Shown: positions 26,492 to 36,114, counted from the first letter of the stretch. The stretch: 64,000 nucleotides of DNA from Microcella alkaliphila (GCF_002355395.1 NZ_AP017315.1:2232001-2296000); one strand, 5' to 3'. Translations and numbers: made by a program. The notes: generated by a model from the sequence alone, not told the origin.

Positions 26492-27627
26492 TGCGCACCC
26501 CTCGCTCGAATGACGTCAAGCGCCGCGGCCCACTTCTCGACCTCGAGCGCCGCCGAGAGGGGTGCTGCCGCACGGTGGGCGGCGGCCTTCATCTCGACGA
26601 CCCGCACGGGGGTGAGCCCCTCGAGCGCTCGCCGCAGCGACTCCGCGGTGAAATCGCCGCACACAACGCCCAGCCCTCGCTCGTCGACGATCGACGACAT
26701 TTCGGGAGAGGGGCCGACGATGATGCCAAGGCGCGCCTGGACGTAGTCGAAGAGTTTGTTCGGGAGCGCCCAGCGGTGATTGAAGGACGTCGGGGGGAGC
26801 ACGAAGACCCCGACGTCATGGTGCGCGAGGGTGTCGACGAGGTCGGCATACGGCACCGGATCGTGGAGGCGAGAGCGTGTGGAGCGCGCACATCGCTGTC
26901 GCAGGGCCTCGAGATAGGTCGGGTCGTTGGGGGTGAGGTAGAGGTCGAGCGTGACGCTGGTCGTGCTGGCCTCGACCGCGTCGATCATGAGCTCGAGAGC
27001 GCGGTTGGGCAGCGCCGCGCCGCTGTGCACAAGCCGAATGGGGTCGCCGACGGGCGTGGGCTCGGCCTCCCGGTAGGGCGTCGCGTTCGTCACCACGGTG
27101 GGCGACACCCCGAACTCCGAGCGATAGGCGCGTGCGAGTCCCGCCGAGACCGTACTGGTCGAGGCGGCGTTCGTGACGAAGGTGCGGAGGATCCAGCGGA
27201 GGAACGGCGCGACGAACAATCGCCAGCGGAGGAGCTCTTCGCGCTGCCGAGGCGCGTACTCATGCAGGTCGACGTGTACTCGCCTCGGGTCGACGGAACG
27301 CATGACCAGTGGCACCGTGTCGACGTCGTTCGCGAGGGCCAGATCGATGGATGCGCGGGGCTCGGCCAGCAGGGATCTCGCCGCCGCGACGGCGGGGTTG
27401 CCCCAGTACGCGCGGCGGTACTGCCGCAGGATCAGCGCGGCGCGCGGCCACCGCCAGGCGGGGGCGTCGTCGGGGACCCTCAAGTGCTCGACGACACCGA
27501 GCGGGGCCTCGCCGTACCCGAGGGTGACGAGGTCATACTCGTCTCGAAAACGCTCGATCTGTTTGAGCACGCGGGCGTCGCCGGCGAGCGGCGAGAAACT
27601 GGCGATGAGCAGACGCGGTCGGCTCAT
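26488..27627 (-). CDS. Glycosyltransferase (GT4-like), module gene C1
   Basis: A 379-aa GT-B enzyme beginning MSRPRLLIASFSPLAGDARV. Motifs include VHVDLHEYAPRQ, TLDLYLTPNDPTYL and FNHRWALPNKLFDYVQARLG. It is a close paralogue of the next gene upstream (27624-28757), sharing nearly every one of these motifs. The ATG at 27627 overlaps the upstream stop by 4 nt (ATGA); a longer upstream reading would run into that gene. Acts in cytoplasmic assembly of a lipid-linked glycan (inference). Confidence 0.82.
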   Translation of the reverse strand: MSRPRLLIASFSPLAGDARVLKQIERFRDEYDLVTLGYGEAPLGVVEHLRVPDDAPAWRWPRAALILRQYRRAYWGNPAVAAARSLLAEPRASIDLALANDVDTVPLVMRSVDPRRVHVDLHEYAPRQREELLRWRLFVAPFLRWILRTFVTNAASTSTVSAGLARAYRSEFGVSPTVVTNATPYREAEPTPVGDPIRLVHSGAALPNRALELMIDAVEASTTSVTLDLYLTPNDPTYLEALRQRCARSTRSRLHDPVPYADLVDTLAHHDVGVFVLPPTSFNHRWALPNKLFDYVQARLGIIVGPSPEMSSIVDERGLGVVCGDFTAESLRRALEGLTPVRVVEMKAAAHRAAAPLSAALEVEKWAAALDVIRARGAQ

Positions 27628-28757
27628 GCCGCGACCCCGATGCGATTCACGAGCGCGCGCCTCCATGGGCCCTCTGCTGCCTCGGCGGAGAGGTCGTGGG
27701 CGGCGCGATCAGCGGCGGCCTTCCAGTGCGTGACCGTCTCGGGCGTGAGCGCGTCGAGGGCGTCGGCGAGTGCGTCGACCGTCGGCGCCGCGGTGACGAC
27801 GCCGAGCGAGTAGCGCTCGACGTAGTGCGCCATCTGACTGGACGGCCCGATGATCACCCCCAGTCGTGCCTGCACGAAGTCGAACAGCTTATTGGGCAGT
27901 GCCCACTCAAAGTTTCGCGTCGTCGGTGGCAGGACGAATACCCCGACGTCACCCGCGGCAAGGGTGTCGCCGAGTTGCTCATAGGGAACCGCCGGGTGCA
28001 CGGTGACGCCCGGCACGTTCTTCGCCCGGTCGCGCAGCTCGTCGAGGTAGGCAGGGTCGTTGGGCATGAGGTACAGGTCGAGCGTTACGGCGGTCGTCGT
28101 GCGGGCAGCGGCGTCGATCATGAGTTCCAGGTGGCGACCTCGCTGGGCGACCCCGCTGTGCACGAGGCGAATCGGCGAGGCGACCGGCGTGGGCGTGCGC
28201 TCGGCGTAGGGCGCCGCGTTGACCACCACCTCGATGTCGTTGCGACGACTCAACTGGGCGTAGGCGTCGCGGATGATCGGGGCCACTGTGGAGACGGATC
28301 CCGTGCGGGCGAGTTCCCGGCGCGCGATGCTGCGGTACAGCGGCGCCAGATGGCGCCGCCAGCCGGCGTCGTGCGAGAGCAGGCCAGGCGTGTATTCATG
28401 CAGGTCGGCGTGCACCCTCTCTGCAGGGAACAGGTCGAGCGCGAGCGGCACTGCATCGAGATCGTTGACGATGACAGCGTCGGCGCGCTGGCCGACGAGG
28501 GCGGCGCGAACCCAGCGCATCGCGGGCGCATTGCGCAGCGCGCGCCGGCGCTGGGCCAGCACCAGCAGGCGGGCATTCAGCGGATAGACGGCGGCGTCGT
28601 CCGGAATCCGATGGTGTGCGGCCACGCCCGCCGGCTTCGGCCCGTATCCGCAGGTCACCACGTCTCCCAGTGCCGCCGCGAGTCGCACCTGCTTGAGCAC
28701 ACGAGCATCGGTCGCGATCGGCGAGAACGCGATGATGACGATCTGCGGGCGACTCAC
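27624..28757 (-). CDS. Glycosyltransferase (GT4-like), module gene C2
   Basis: A 377-aa GT-B enzyme starting at GTG 28757 (SRPQIVIIAFSPIATDARVL). It shares VHADLHEYTPG, TLDLYLMPNDPAYL and FEWALPNKLFDFVQARLG with its downstream neighbour C1, so C1 and C2 are a tandem pair. Start and stop both overlap neighbours by 4 nt. The open frame continues far upstream but through the A2 gene, so the GTG in the GTGA overlap is the supported start. Confidence 0.82.
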   Translation of the reverse strand: MSRPQIVIIAFSPIATDARVLKQVRLAAALGDVVTCGYGPKPAGVAAHHRIPDDAAVYPLNARLLVLAQRRRALRNAPAMRWVRAALVGQRADAVIVNDLDAVPLALDLFPAERVHADLHEYTPGLLSHDAGWRRHLAPLYRSIARRELARTGSVSTVAPIIRDAYAQLSRRNDIEVVVNAAPYAERTPTPVASPIRLVHSGVAQRGRHLELMIDAAARTTTAVTLDLYLMPNDPAYLDELRDRAKNVPGVTVHPAVPYEQLGDTLAAGDVGVFVLPPTTRNFEWALPNKLFDFVQARLGVIIGPSSQMAHYVERYSLGVVTAAPTVDALADALDALTPETVTHWKAAADRAAHDLSAEAAEGPWRRALVNRIGVAA

Positions 28758-29959
28758 GCGTCCATCCTGGTCGATGACGGCCCTTCGCCGCAGACGCTCA
28801 TGATGGTGGCTGAGGATCGCCGGCCGTCGTGCACGTCGGCGACGAACGCGGGGCCGGCGGCAGCGCGAGCGCGAGCTTCGTCGGGATGCGCGCACAGTTC
28901 GCGCATGCTGGCCTCCAGGCGAGCGGCGTTCGTGACCAGCATGGGCAGTTCGAGCCCCGTTTCCTGACGCACGATGTCGCGGACGTGTTCGCTCGGGTCG
29001 CCGACAACCACTCGGCCGGCCGCCATCGCCTCGCACGCGAGCACCCCGTACGAGCCGAGGCCCAGCTGGTCGACGACGATATCTGAGTCGGTGACCATCG
29101 TGCGCAGTTCGGCGTGGCTCACGCCTGAGACGCGTCGGTATTCGACGAGGCCCTCGTCTGAGAGGTTCCGAAGCACACGATCGATCACCGCCGACCCTTT
29201 GAGCGCCGCACGGCTGGGCGCGTGCAGGACGACGGGACGCCCGTCGTGCGAGAACGGGGCGCCAGCCGTGCTCCACGCCTGTGCGTCAACGACGAGGGGC
29301 AACCAGTGGGCCTCCGGCACATCGTTCAGCAGATCCGGGGTGGAGACGAAGGACGGAGCGGGATCACTCTGCCTGAGGCGCTGCGAGGTGGCGACGCGCC
29401 TGCGCAGGTCGCGGTACAGGTCCGCGGTGATGGCCCCTGTCGCGAAGGGTGAGTCGGCGTGCCGGGCGGCGTGCGCGTCGGGGTCGCGAATATCGCTGCC
29501 GTGCCACACGAACGCCAATTCGCGGCCGGCGCGGCGGACGCGCCGGGCGTCGTCGACAACGTCTCCGCGTATCCCGCCGGCGAAAATCGGTCGCGCACCC
29601 TCGATCAGGACGTGAGTAGCCTCTTCGAGCACCTGTCGGCGGTGACGTTTCTGCCACCGAGCGGACCACGCAAAGACCGGAGCGGGGATCGCGAGATCGA
29701 CCTCGTGTCCGAAAGCAGCTCCCCGGTCGACCGCGAAAGACCGCGCGCTGACCCCGGGCGCGTGGCGACGCAGGCTCTCAGCCCACGCGGCGCCCTGCCC
29801 CGCGGCGTTCTCGGCGCCGATGGCGACGCGGGTGACCGCCGTCGAGTCGAATTCGAGCCGTGGAGGCAGGGCCCCGGGGTCGAATCGACGCCCCTCTGGC
29901 AGGAGTGCTGCCAGCACTGTGTCGGGGATGATCGCACTCGCACGCCCCACCAGCGTCAT
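28754..29959 (-). CDS. Glycosyltransferase (GT-B fold, GT4-like), module gene A2
   Basis: A 401-aa paralogue of the 24177-25373 product. Shared landmarks are EEATHVLIEGARPIF, FVWHGSDIRDPDAH, RPVVLHAPSRAALKGSAV, VVDQLGLGSYGVLACEAMAAGRVV and the closing PAFVADVHDG. Start ATG at 29959 within a 4-nt ATGA overlap with the upstream GT2 gene. The family is not one I can name beyond GT-B, and its repeated co-occurrence with B and C genes here suggests a fixed assembly team. Confidence 0.8.
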   Translation of the reverse strand: MTLVGRASAIIPDTVLAALLPEGRRFDPGALPPRLEFDSTAVTRVAIGAENAAGQGAAWAESLRRHAPGVSARSFAVDRGAAFGHEVDLAIPAPVFAWSARWQKRHRRQVLEEATHVLIEGARPIFAGGIRGDVVDDARRVRRAGRELAFVWHGSDIRDPDAHAARHADSPFATGAITADLYRDLRRRVATSQRLRQSDPAPSFVSTPDLLNDVPEAHWLPLVVDAQAWSTAGAPFSHDGRPVVLHAPSRAALKGSAVIDRVLRNLSDEGLVEYRRVSGVSHAELRTMVTDSDIVVDQLGLGSYGVLACEAMAAGRVVVGDPSEHVRDIVRQETGLELPMLVTNAARLEASMRELCAHPDEARARAAAGPAFVADVHDGRRSSATIMSVCGEGPSSTRMDA

Positions 29960-31035
29960 CGACCGCCTCCCGGCTCGAGGCGGTAGCGCACGAAACGGCG
30001 CAGCACCGTGTCGGTGCGCAGGCTGTCGATGAGGCGGGTCGGCAGCACGCGGGTGCGCCACGACCCCTCGTCGCGCTCACGGTCGCGGTCGACCACGTCG
30101 ATCCACGGAAGGTCGTGGGCGAGCGCCTCGATCACGCCGCTCTCCGCCCGCGACAGTGCCGCCGCATACCCCGGCGCGAAGCGCGACAGCTCGCGAGCGA
30201 GTTGAGCGAGAACGGTTCGCTCCCCCACCGTCGGCTCGGCCCCGCGCCGTCGGGCGACCGCCCCGATGACGTGCACGCGGGCGACCTTCGCGGCGAGCGA
30301 CCGGCGCACCGCTCGCGGGTAGGCACGCACCTCGGGATCGGTGAGAACGAGTTCCACTGCCCGCAACTCGTCGCCGAGCGACCGCAATGCGGCGGTCACT
30401 CGGTCGGGCGCGTCGGCACCGATCACGTAGGCCGGCGCGGCACCGTCGTAGTCGATTCGCGCGCCGCCGGCCCAGAGGCGCGTGCTGATCGCGAGGTCTT
30501 CGCCGCTGGACAACCCTTCGGTGAATGGCGCGCCGTCGGCGAGCATGAGTTCGCGACGGACGACGGCGAGTGGGGCCGTGCGCGTGAAGAGGCGATCACG
30601 CGCCGGGTGCAATCGGCGGGTGCGTCGCCACCGCGGCAGCGGGGTCGACACGCGCGCACCACTGTCCCGCCGGATGGGCAGGATCACGATCTCGGCACCC
30701 TCCGTCGTCCGCGACAGGGCGGCCTGGAGGGCGCCCGCTTCGTAGTAGTCGTCGGAGCCGATGACGGTCACGTAGCGCGCAGTTGCGGCGAGCATCCCGG
30801 CATTCATGGGGCCCGCGGGGCTCGCGATGCCGTCGTGGTGTTCGATGACTCGCAGTCGCTCGTCGGAGATGCCGGCGAGACGTGGCCTCAGTGATTCCGC
30901 CGCGATGCCGTGGGTGACCACGGTCACCCGCACGGGGAGCCCGGTGTCGGCGAGCGCTGAACCTACCGCCCGCTCCACGGGTCGCTGGGCGGTGTGCACG
31001 GCAACGACGATGTCGAGAAGCGGTTCGTCGGTCAT
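29956..31035 (-). CDS. Glycosyltransferase family 2 protein, module gene B2
   Basis: A 359-aa GT-A enzyme: LDIVVAVHTAQRPVERAV, HDGIASPAGPMNAGML and the metal-site motif VIGSDDYYEAGALQAAL. It is a paralogue of the B1 gene at 25370-26491. It follows the ABC transporter gene with a 4-nt overlap and precedes A2 with a 4-nt overlap. The C-terminal third is helical and basic (RAVRRSLAAKVARV, LPTRLIDSLRTDTVLRRF), perhaps for membrane association (inference). Confidence 0.82.
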   Translation of the reverse strand: MTDEPLLDIVVAVHTAQRPVERAVGSALADTGLPVRVTVVTHGIAAESLRPRLAGISDERLRVIEHHDGIASPAGPMNAGMLAATARYVTVIGSDDYYEAGALQAALSRTTEGAEIVILPIRRDSGARVSTPLPRWRRTRRLHPARDRLFTRTAPLAVVRRELMLADGAPFTEGLSSGEDLAISTRLWAGGARIDYDGAAPAYVIGADAPDRVTAALRSLGDELRAVELVLTDPEVRAYPRAVRRSLAAKVARVHVIGAVARRRGAEPTVGERTVLAQLARELSRFAPGYAAALSRAESGVIEALAHDLPWIDVVDRDRERDEGSWRTRVLPTRLIDSLRTDTVLRRFVRYRLEPGGGR

Positions 31036-32816
31036 TCGGTGGCGAAGCCGGCGAGCTGGGCCTGCACAGCGAAGTCGGGAACGGCGGCGATCAACTCGGC
31101 GAAGGTGCCGCGGGCCTCAACGCGGCCGTCCGCCATGAACACGACCTGATCGCTGTCTCGAATGGTGCTGAGTCGGTGGGCGACGGCGACGACGGTGACG
31201 TCACCACGAAGCGCACGAATGGCCTGCGCGACATCAGACTCGGTCTTCGTGTCGAGCGCGCTGGTGGCCTCGTCCATGACGAGAACGAGCGGGTCGTCGT
31301 AGAGAGCACGGGCGATACCGAGCCGCTGTCGTTGCCCACCCGAGAGAGCCATTCCGCGGTCTCCGACGCGAGCGTGCATGCCGCCCGGCCGGGCCTCAAC
31401 GGTGCTCCACAGCTGCGCGCGTCGTAGCGCAGTCTCGATGCGCGCTTCGTCGAGCTCGCCCGACCAGGTGAGCGCGACGTTCTGCGCGATGGTGCCGTCG
31501 AACAGGGCCACGTCCTGCGGCACATAGCCGACGCGTGACCGCCAGGCGGCCATGACGTCTCGCAGATTCTGCTCGCCCACACGCGCCTCACCGCTGGACG
31601 GCACGAGCAGGCCGAGGATCAGGTCGACGAGGGTCGACTTGCCCGCGCCCGACGCCCCCACGATTCCCACCGTTGACCCCATCGGGATGCTGAGGCTGAC
31701 GTCGCGCAGAGCCGGTGCGTCAGACCCGGGGTAGGTGAAGATGACGTCGGTGAGACGCAATTCGGAGGGCTCGGCGACGAGAGGCTCGCGGCCGATCGTC
31801 TCAGCGTTCGCGACGTAGTCACGGGCCTCCGTGATGTCACGCACGACGGCGTCGACCTGGGGCACATTGGCGTGCGTTGTGGAGACGATCGACTGGAACC
31901 CCGTCAGCGAGGGGATCATGCGGAAGCCGGCGACGCCGAACAGCGCGACCGCCGCAAAGGCATCCGCCGCGCCGCCGGTGGCGTAGGCCACACCCCCCAC
32001 GAGCAGAAAACCGCCGACGAGTGCGGCATCGAGCACGAAGCGGGGCACCATGCCCAGGAAGCTGATATTGGCCCGGGCGCGGGTGGTGTGAATGCGGTTG
32101 TCATGGACGACCCTCGCGACCTCGGGAGCCTTGCCGGCGAGGGTGATCTCCTTCAACGCCGAAACCATGTCGGTCATCAGGGTTGCGACCTTGAACGAGT
32201 AGTCGCGGTTGACCCGGCCAGCCTGCACGGCACGACGTGACACGACGTAGTAGAGCAGCGCGGCGATGAGGCCGAGATAGCCGATCGTGATCGCCGCGGT
32301 GACGGGCTGGGCGATGACGAGCACGATCAGCACGGCGACGAAGGTGGTGATGAGACTCGGCAGCGTCGAGATCGGGATGAGAAACCCCGCGGTGACGTTG
32401 GCGATGCCGACGTCGGCGAGCCGTACGAGCTGAGCGGTGTTGCGCTTCAGCCGTTCCGTCCACGGGGCTCGAATGTACGCGTCGAAGAGGCGGTCGCCGA
32501 TCTCGAGCTCGAAGGCGGCGAACCGCCGCGTGGCTCGCCACTGCAGCACGATCGACAGGAACGACTTCAGAATGATGAGCCCCGACACGACGAGCAGGAT
32601 CCACACATACCCGCTCGGCGGCACCTCGCCGACGAGCGGGAGGGTCACCGGCTCGCCGGCGACCATCGAGGTGAGCGACAGTGCGAGCAGTGCGAGTGCA
32701 CCGATATCGAGGACGGCGAGTCCGGAGGTGATGACCGTGTAGGTGATGAGGAACGCACGCGCCCGGTCGGGCAGGAGCGGCATGATGCGCCGCAGCGTCG
32801 TGTACATCAGCTTCAC
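31032..32816 (-). CDS. ABC transporter, fused permease-ATPase (PglK/MsbA-like flippase)
   Basis: About 594 aa. The N-terminal half has six predicted membrane spans (residues about 20-310). The C-terminal ATPase has Walker A GASGAGKST, Q-loop YVPQDVALF, signature LSGGQRQRLGIARAL, Walker B VLVMDEATSALD and H-loop VAHRLST. Lying between a GT4 and six glycosyltransferase genes, it most likely flips a lipid-linked oligosaccharide across the membrane (PglK-like; inference), although multidrug-type export cannot be excluded. The start is uncertain: GTG 32816 (VKLMYTTLRR) or ATG 32807, neither with a strong ribosome-binding site. The stop overlaps the next gene by 4 nt. Confidence 0.85.
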   Translation of the reverse strand: MKLMYTTLRRIMPLLPDRARAFLITYTVITSGLAVLDIGALALLALSLTSMVAGEPVTLPLVGEVPPSGYVWILLVVSGLIILKSFLSIVLQWRATRRFAAFELEIGDRLFDAYIRAPWTERLKRNTAQLVRLADVGIANVTAGFLIPISTLPSLITTFVAVLIVLVIAQPVTAAITIGYLGLIAALLYYVVSRRAVQAGRVNRDYSFKVATLMTDMVSALKEITLAGKAPEVARVVHDNRIHTTRARANISFLGMVPRFVLDAALVGGFLLVGGVAYATGGAADAFAAVALFGVAGFRMIPSLTGFQSIVSTTHANVPQVDAVVRDITEARDYVANAETIGREPLVAEPSELRLTDVIFTYPGSDAPALRDVSLSIPMGSTVGIVGASGAGKSTLVDLILGLLVPSSGEARVGEQNLRDVMAAWRSRVGYVPQDVALFDGTIAQNVALTWSGELDEARIETALRRAQLWSTVEARPGGMHARVGDRGMALSGGQRQRLGIARALYDDPLVLVMDEATSALDTKTESDVAQAIRALRGDVTVVAVAHRLSTIRDSDQVVFMADGRVEARGTFAELIAAVPDFAVQAQLAGFATE

Positions 32817-32850
32817 GGCAGGGCAGCTTTCTCGTCGTCGGCGCGGTGTC

Positions 32851-34020
32851 TCATCGTCCCACAGCGCCGCGCGCACCAGGGCGCACGACGTCCGCAAGCA
32901 CATCGGTGATGCGCTCGGCGATGGCGGTCATCGATACGGTGCCGGCCGCCCACGCGGCGAGCTGCGCACGCTCGTCCGGCGTGGCGGGCTCCGCGAAGTG
33001 CGCGCGAAGGTGCGCGGCCACCGATTCGATGTCGTAGGAAACGCTCGCCCCGAAGGGGCTGGCCTCCGCGAAGTCTGAGCCCGGGCCGCTGCCCGTGAAC
33101 AGGACGGGCGTGCCGCAGGCGACCGCCGCGTACAGCTTTGTCGGGAAGGCGAACTCGTAGCCGCCGGTGGGCTTCACACTCGCCACGGCGACTGCGGCAC
33201 CGCGAAACCAGGCTGCGGCCTCGGCCGGTGACACCGAGTCGAGAAAGTGCACGCGACCCGGCGCGATCTGATCGGCCAGGCGACGCATCGCGGCGCGGTC
33301 GGTTCCCGAACCGAGGAAGACCAGGTGACCTGTATCGACCGCGGCCATCGCCTCGACGAATATGGCCGCACCGTGAACCTCCGACGCGGTGCCTGCGTAC
33401 AACGCGTACGGCTCTTCGCGCTGCACAGCCGGACCGACGACCCCGTAGGCACCCAAATCGATGCCGTTGCCGACGAGCCGCACTCGATCGGCCGGAACCC
33501 CGAGCGCGCGCACTCGCGCCGCTACCGGTTCGGATACGGCCAGTAGCGCCGCGCATCCGTTCCAGACATAGCGTTCGAGGCGGCGAACGGCACGCACGAC
33601 GATGTCTGAGATTCCCGCGCTGGCGGCGGCGTCGGCGAGGATGTCGGCCGCGTAGTACACGGCGGGGATGCGCCGCAACCGCGCGACGGTGCGCACCGCC
33701 GCACCGGTGGTGGGAGGCGGTTCGACGACGATGACGTCGGCGCGGCGCGCGGTCAACAGGCGCCACACGAGCGGTATGTCGAAGCTCAGGTACGGAAGGT
33801 ACCCCCGCACGAAACCGTCGCGGTCGCGCAGCACCGGCGCTCGGCGTACGCGCACTCCGGGATACTCGCGTTCCGTACCGCGCAGCGCGCGCGGAACGCG
33901 GGCGGTCACCACCTCAACCTCGTGCCCGTGATCGGCGAGGTGCGCTGCGACGGCGGCGAGCCGCTGGGGGGCGGCGCCCGGCTCGGGCGCGTAGATGCGC
34001 GAGGCGATGAGTACCCGCAT
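32851..34020 (-). CDS. Glycosyltransferase family 4 protein (WbuB-like)
   Basis: A 389-aa GT4 enzyme: MRVLIASRIYAPEPGAAPQRLAAVA, an N-terminal glycine-rich acceptor region, YYAADILADAAASAGI, VGNGIDLGAYG, and C-terminal FLGSGTDRAAMRRL with YEFAFPTKLYAAVACGTPVL. The beginning and the PTKLYxYxAxGxPV-type site resemble WbuB/GT4 enzymes that often add a second sugar, such as FucNAc or a related residue, to lipid-linked GlcNAc (family knowledge; the substrate here is inferred). It starts 4 nt after the oxidoreductase stop. The ABC transporter follows after about 34 nt. Confidence 0.85.
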   Translation of the reverse strand: MRVLIASRIYAPEPGAAPQRLAAVAAHLADHGHEVEVVTARVPRALRGTEREYPGVRVRRAPVLRDRDGFVRGYLPYLSFDIPLVWRLLTARRADVIVVEPPPTTGAAVRTVARLRRIPAVYYAADILADAAASAGISDIVVRAVRRLERYVWNGCAALLAVSEPVAARVRALGVPADRVRLVGNGIDLGAYGVVGPAVQREEPYALYAGTASEVHGAAIFVEAMAAVDTGHLVFLGSGTDRAAMRRLADQIAPGRVHFLDSVSPAEAAAWFRGAAVAVASVKPTGGYEFAFPTKLYAAVACGTPVLFTGSGPGSDFAEASPFGASVSYDIESVAAHLRAHFAEPATPDERAQLAAWAAGTVSMTAIAERITDVLADVVRPGARGAVGR

Positions 34021-34024
34021 GACG

Positions 34025-35014
34025 CTAAAGGGTCACGACCTCGCCGCGTCGTGCCGAGTCGAGCATGCTTTCGACGACGGCGAGGGTGCGCAGCCCCTGA
34101 CGCATGGTGACGACGTCGGTCTCGTGACCGAGCACGGCGTCGCGGAAGTTCTCGAGCTCGACCCGCAAGGGTTCACGCTTGGGGAAGGCGTAGCGAATCA
34201 TGTCGCCTTCGCTCACTCCGCGAAACACCGTCACCGATTCCCACTCGAGCGGGATCGTCCCGTTGGCGTAGAAGGTGAGGTCACCGGTGGATGTGTCGGC
34301 GACGAGCGCGCCCAGCTCTCCGGTCACCGTCGTCACGCGCTCCTTCATGGGGCTGAGCCAGTTGACGAGGTGGTTGACGACGACGCCGTTATCGAGGCGC
34401 CCTGTGACGGCGATCATGTCTTCGTGCTCGCGCCCGCTCTTGTGGGCGGTCTGCGCGAACACCGTTTCGTAGCCGCTCTGCACGACCCACGCGGTCAGGT
34501 CGACATCGTGCGAGGCAAGGTCTTTCGCGACCCCGACATCGGCGATGCGCGACGGGAAGGGGCCTTGCCGCCTCGTCGCGACCTGGAACACCTCGCCGAG
34601 TTCGCCGGCCGCCAGGCGTCGACGCAGTTCCTGCAGAGCGGGGTTGAAACGCTCGATGTGCCCGACTGCGCCGACGAGCCCCGCCGCCTCGAAGGCGTCG
34701 ACCATGCGCTGCCCCGCCTCGACGGTGTCGGCGATGGGCTTCTCGACGAGCGTGTGCACGCCCGCGTCAGCGAGACGCAGCGCCGCCGCCTCATGAAACG
34801 CCGTCGGTACGGCGACCACGGCGATGTCGATGTCCGCGGCGATCAGCGCGTCGATGTCGGGCAGGATCGGCAGCTCGCCCGCGACCCCGTGCGGGTCTCC
34901 CCCGGGGTCGGCGATCGCGACGAGGTCGACACCGTCGAGTTCGCGCAGCACCCGCGCGTGGTGACGGCCCATCATGCCCACCCCGAGCAGACCCGCCCGC
35001 AACATGTCCGCCAT
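34025..35014 (-). CDS. Gfo/Idh/MocA oxidoreductase, WbpB/WlbA-like (UDP-sugar C3 dehydrogenase)
   Basis: A 329-aa NAD(P)-dependent enzyme: GLLGVGMMGRHHARVLREL (Rossmann motif), the EKP motif in HTLVEKPIADT, GHIERFNPALQELR, and SHDVDLTAWV with the conserved His/Asp. In the WbpB/WlbA pathway it oxidises C3 of UDP-N-acetyl-glucuronic acid. Assignment is supported by the immediately upstream DegT aminotransferase and LbH acetyltransferase, the same trio as wbpB-wbpE-wbpD. The ATG at 35014 overlaps the aminotransferase stop by one base. It could also act on another 3-position UDP-sugar. Confidence 0.85.
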   Translation of the reverse strand: MADMLRAGLLGVGMMGRHHARVLRELDGVDLVAIADPGGDPHGVAGELPILPDIDALIAADIDIAVVAVPTAFHEAAALRLADAGVHTLVEKPIADTVEAGQRMVDAFEAAGLVGAVGHIERFNPALQELRRRLAAGELGEVFQVATRRQGPFPSRIADVGVAKDLASHDVDLTAWVVQSGYETVFAQTAHKSGREHEDMIAVTGRLDNGVVVNHLVNWLSPMKERVTTVTGELGALVADTSTGDLTFYANGTIPLEWESVTVFRGVSEGDMIRYAFPKREPLRVELENFRDAVLGHETDVVTMRQGLRTLAVVESMLDSARRGEVVTL

Positions 35015-36114
35015 CAGGCCCCTGCCTTCGCCACGGTGTTCACCGCGGTCACGATGCGCTCGAGCTGCCTTTTCGTCAGCGCCGGATGCACGGGCAACGA
35101 CACGACTTCGGCTGCGGCCCGCTCGGTCTCGGGCAGGTCGAGCCCTGGCGCGTACGGCGCGAGCGACGGCAGGCGGTGGTTCGGAATCGGGTAGTAGATG
35201 CCGCTTCCGACGCCGTGCTCGTCCCTCAGCGCTGTCGCGAAGCCGTCACGATCATCCGTCACCCGAATCGTGTATTGGTGGTAGACGTGCACGGCGCCCT
35301 GCGCGACCGGGGGCGTGACGACGCCGCGCAGCTCACGGTCGAAGAGCGCAGCGTTCTGCTGCCGCTTCGCCGTCCACCCCGTGAGGCGCGTGAGCTGCAC
35401 GCGACCGATGGCGGCGTGAATGTCGGTCATGCGGGCGTTGAAGCCGACGACCTCGTTCTCGTATTGCTTCTCCATGCCCTGGTTGCGCAGGAGCTTCGCC
35501 GCGCGCACGAGCTCCGGCGTGTCGCAGGCGATCATGCCGCCCTCGCCGGAGGTCATGTTCTTCGTCGGGTACAGGCTGAACATGGCGAACCGGCCCCAGG
35601 TGCCGACAAGCCGGCCGTCGAGGGATGCGCCGTGGGCCTGGGCCGCATCCTCGTAGATGTCGAGGCCATGCTTCTCGGCGATCGCCGACAGCTCGCGCAT
35701 GCGGGCGGGATGACCGTACAGGTGCACGGGCATGATCGCCTTCGTACGGGGGGTGATCGCCGCCTCGACGGCGGCCGGGTCGAGGCCGAAGGTCTCCGGC
35801 TCGATGTCGACGAAGACCGGCGTTGCGCCCGTCAGCGCCACCGAGTTGCCCGTCGCGGCGAAGGTGAACGAGGGCACGATGACCTCGTCACCGGGGCCGA
35901 CGCCGGCGGCGAGCTGGCCGACGTGTTGCCCAGCGGTGCCGCTGTTCACGGCGACACACTCACGGCCTCCGGCGAGCTGCTGACCGAACTCTCTCTCGAA
36001 CGCGGCGACCTCGGGACCCTGCGCGATCATGCCCGAACGCAAGACACGGTCGACGGCCCGGCGCTCGCGCCAGCCCACCTGGGGCTTCGCCGCGGGTATC
36101 AGGGGTGCGGTCAC
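35014..36114 (-). CDS. DegT/DnrJ/EryC1 aminotransferase, WbpE-like
   Basis: A 366-aa PLP-dependent sugar aminotransferase. The PLP-forming lysine is K185 in SLYPTKNMTSGEGGMI. Other family motifs are AVNSGTAGQHVGQLAAGV, DEVIVPSFTFAATGN, EDAAQAHGASLDG and GFNARMTDIHAAIGRVQL. In context it would transaminate the 3-keto UDP-sugar made by the WbpB-like enzyme. The GTG at 36114 overlaps the acetyltransferase stop by 4 nt; the open frame extends upstream through that gene but is not used. Confidence 0.9.
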   Translation of the reverse strand: MTAPLIPAAKPQVGWRERRAVDRVLRSGMIAQGPEVAAFEREFGQQLAGGRECVAVNSGTAGQHVGQLAAGVGPGDEVIVPSFTFAATGNSVALTGATPVFVDIEPETFGLDPAAVEAAITPRTKAIMPVHLYGHPARMRELSAIAEKHGLDIYEDAAQAHGASLDGRLVGTWGRFAMFSLYPTKNMTSGEGGMIACDTPELVRAAKLLRNQGMEKQYENEVVGFNARMTDIHAAIGRVQLTRLTGWTAKRQQNAALFDRELRGVVTPPVAQGAVHVYHQYTIRVTDDRDGFATALRDEHGVGSGIYYPIPNHRLPSLAPYAPGLDLPETERAAAEVVSLPVHPALTKRQLERIVTAVNTVAKAGA

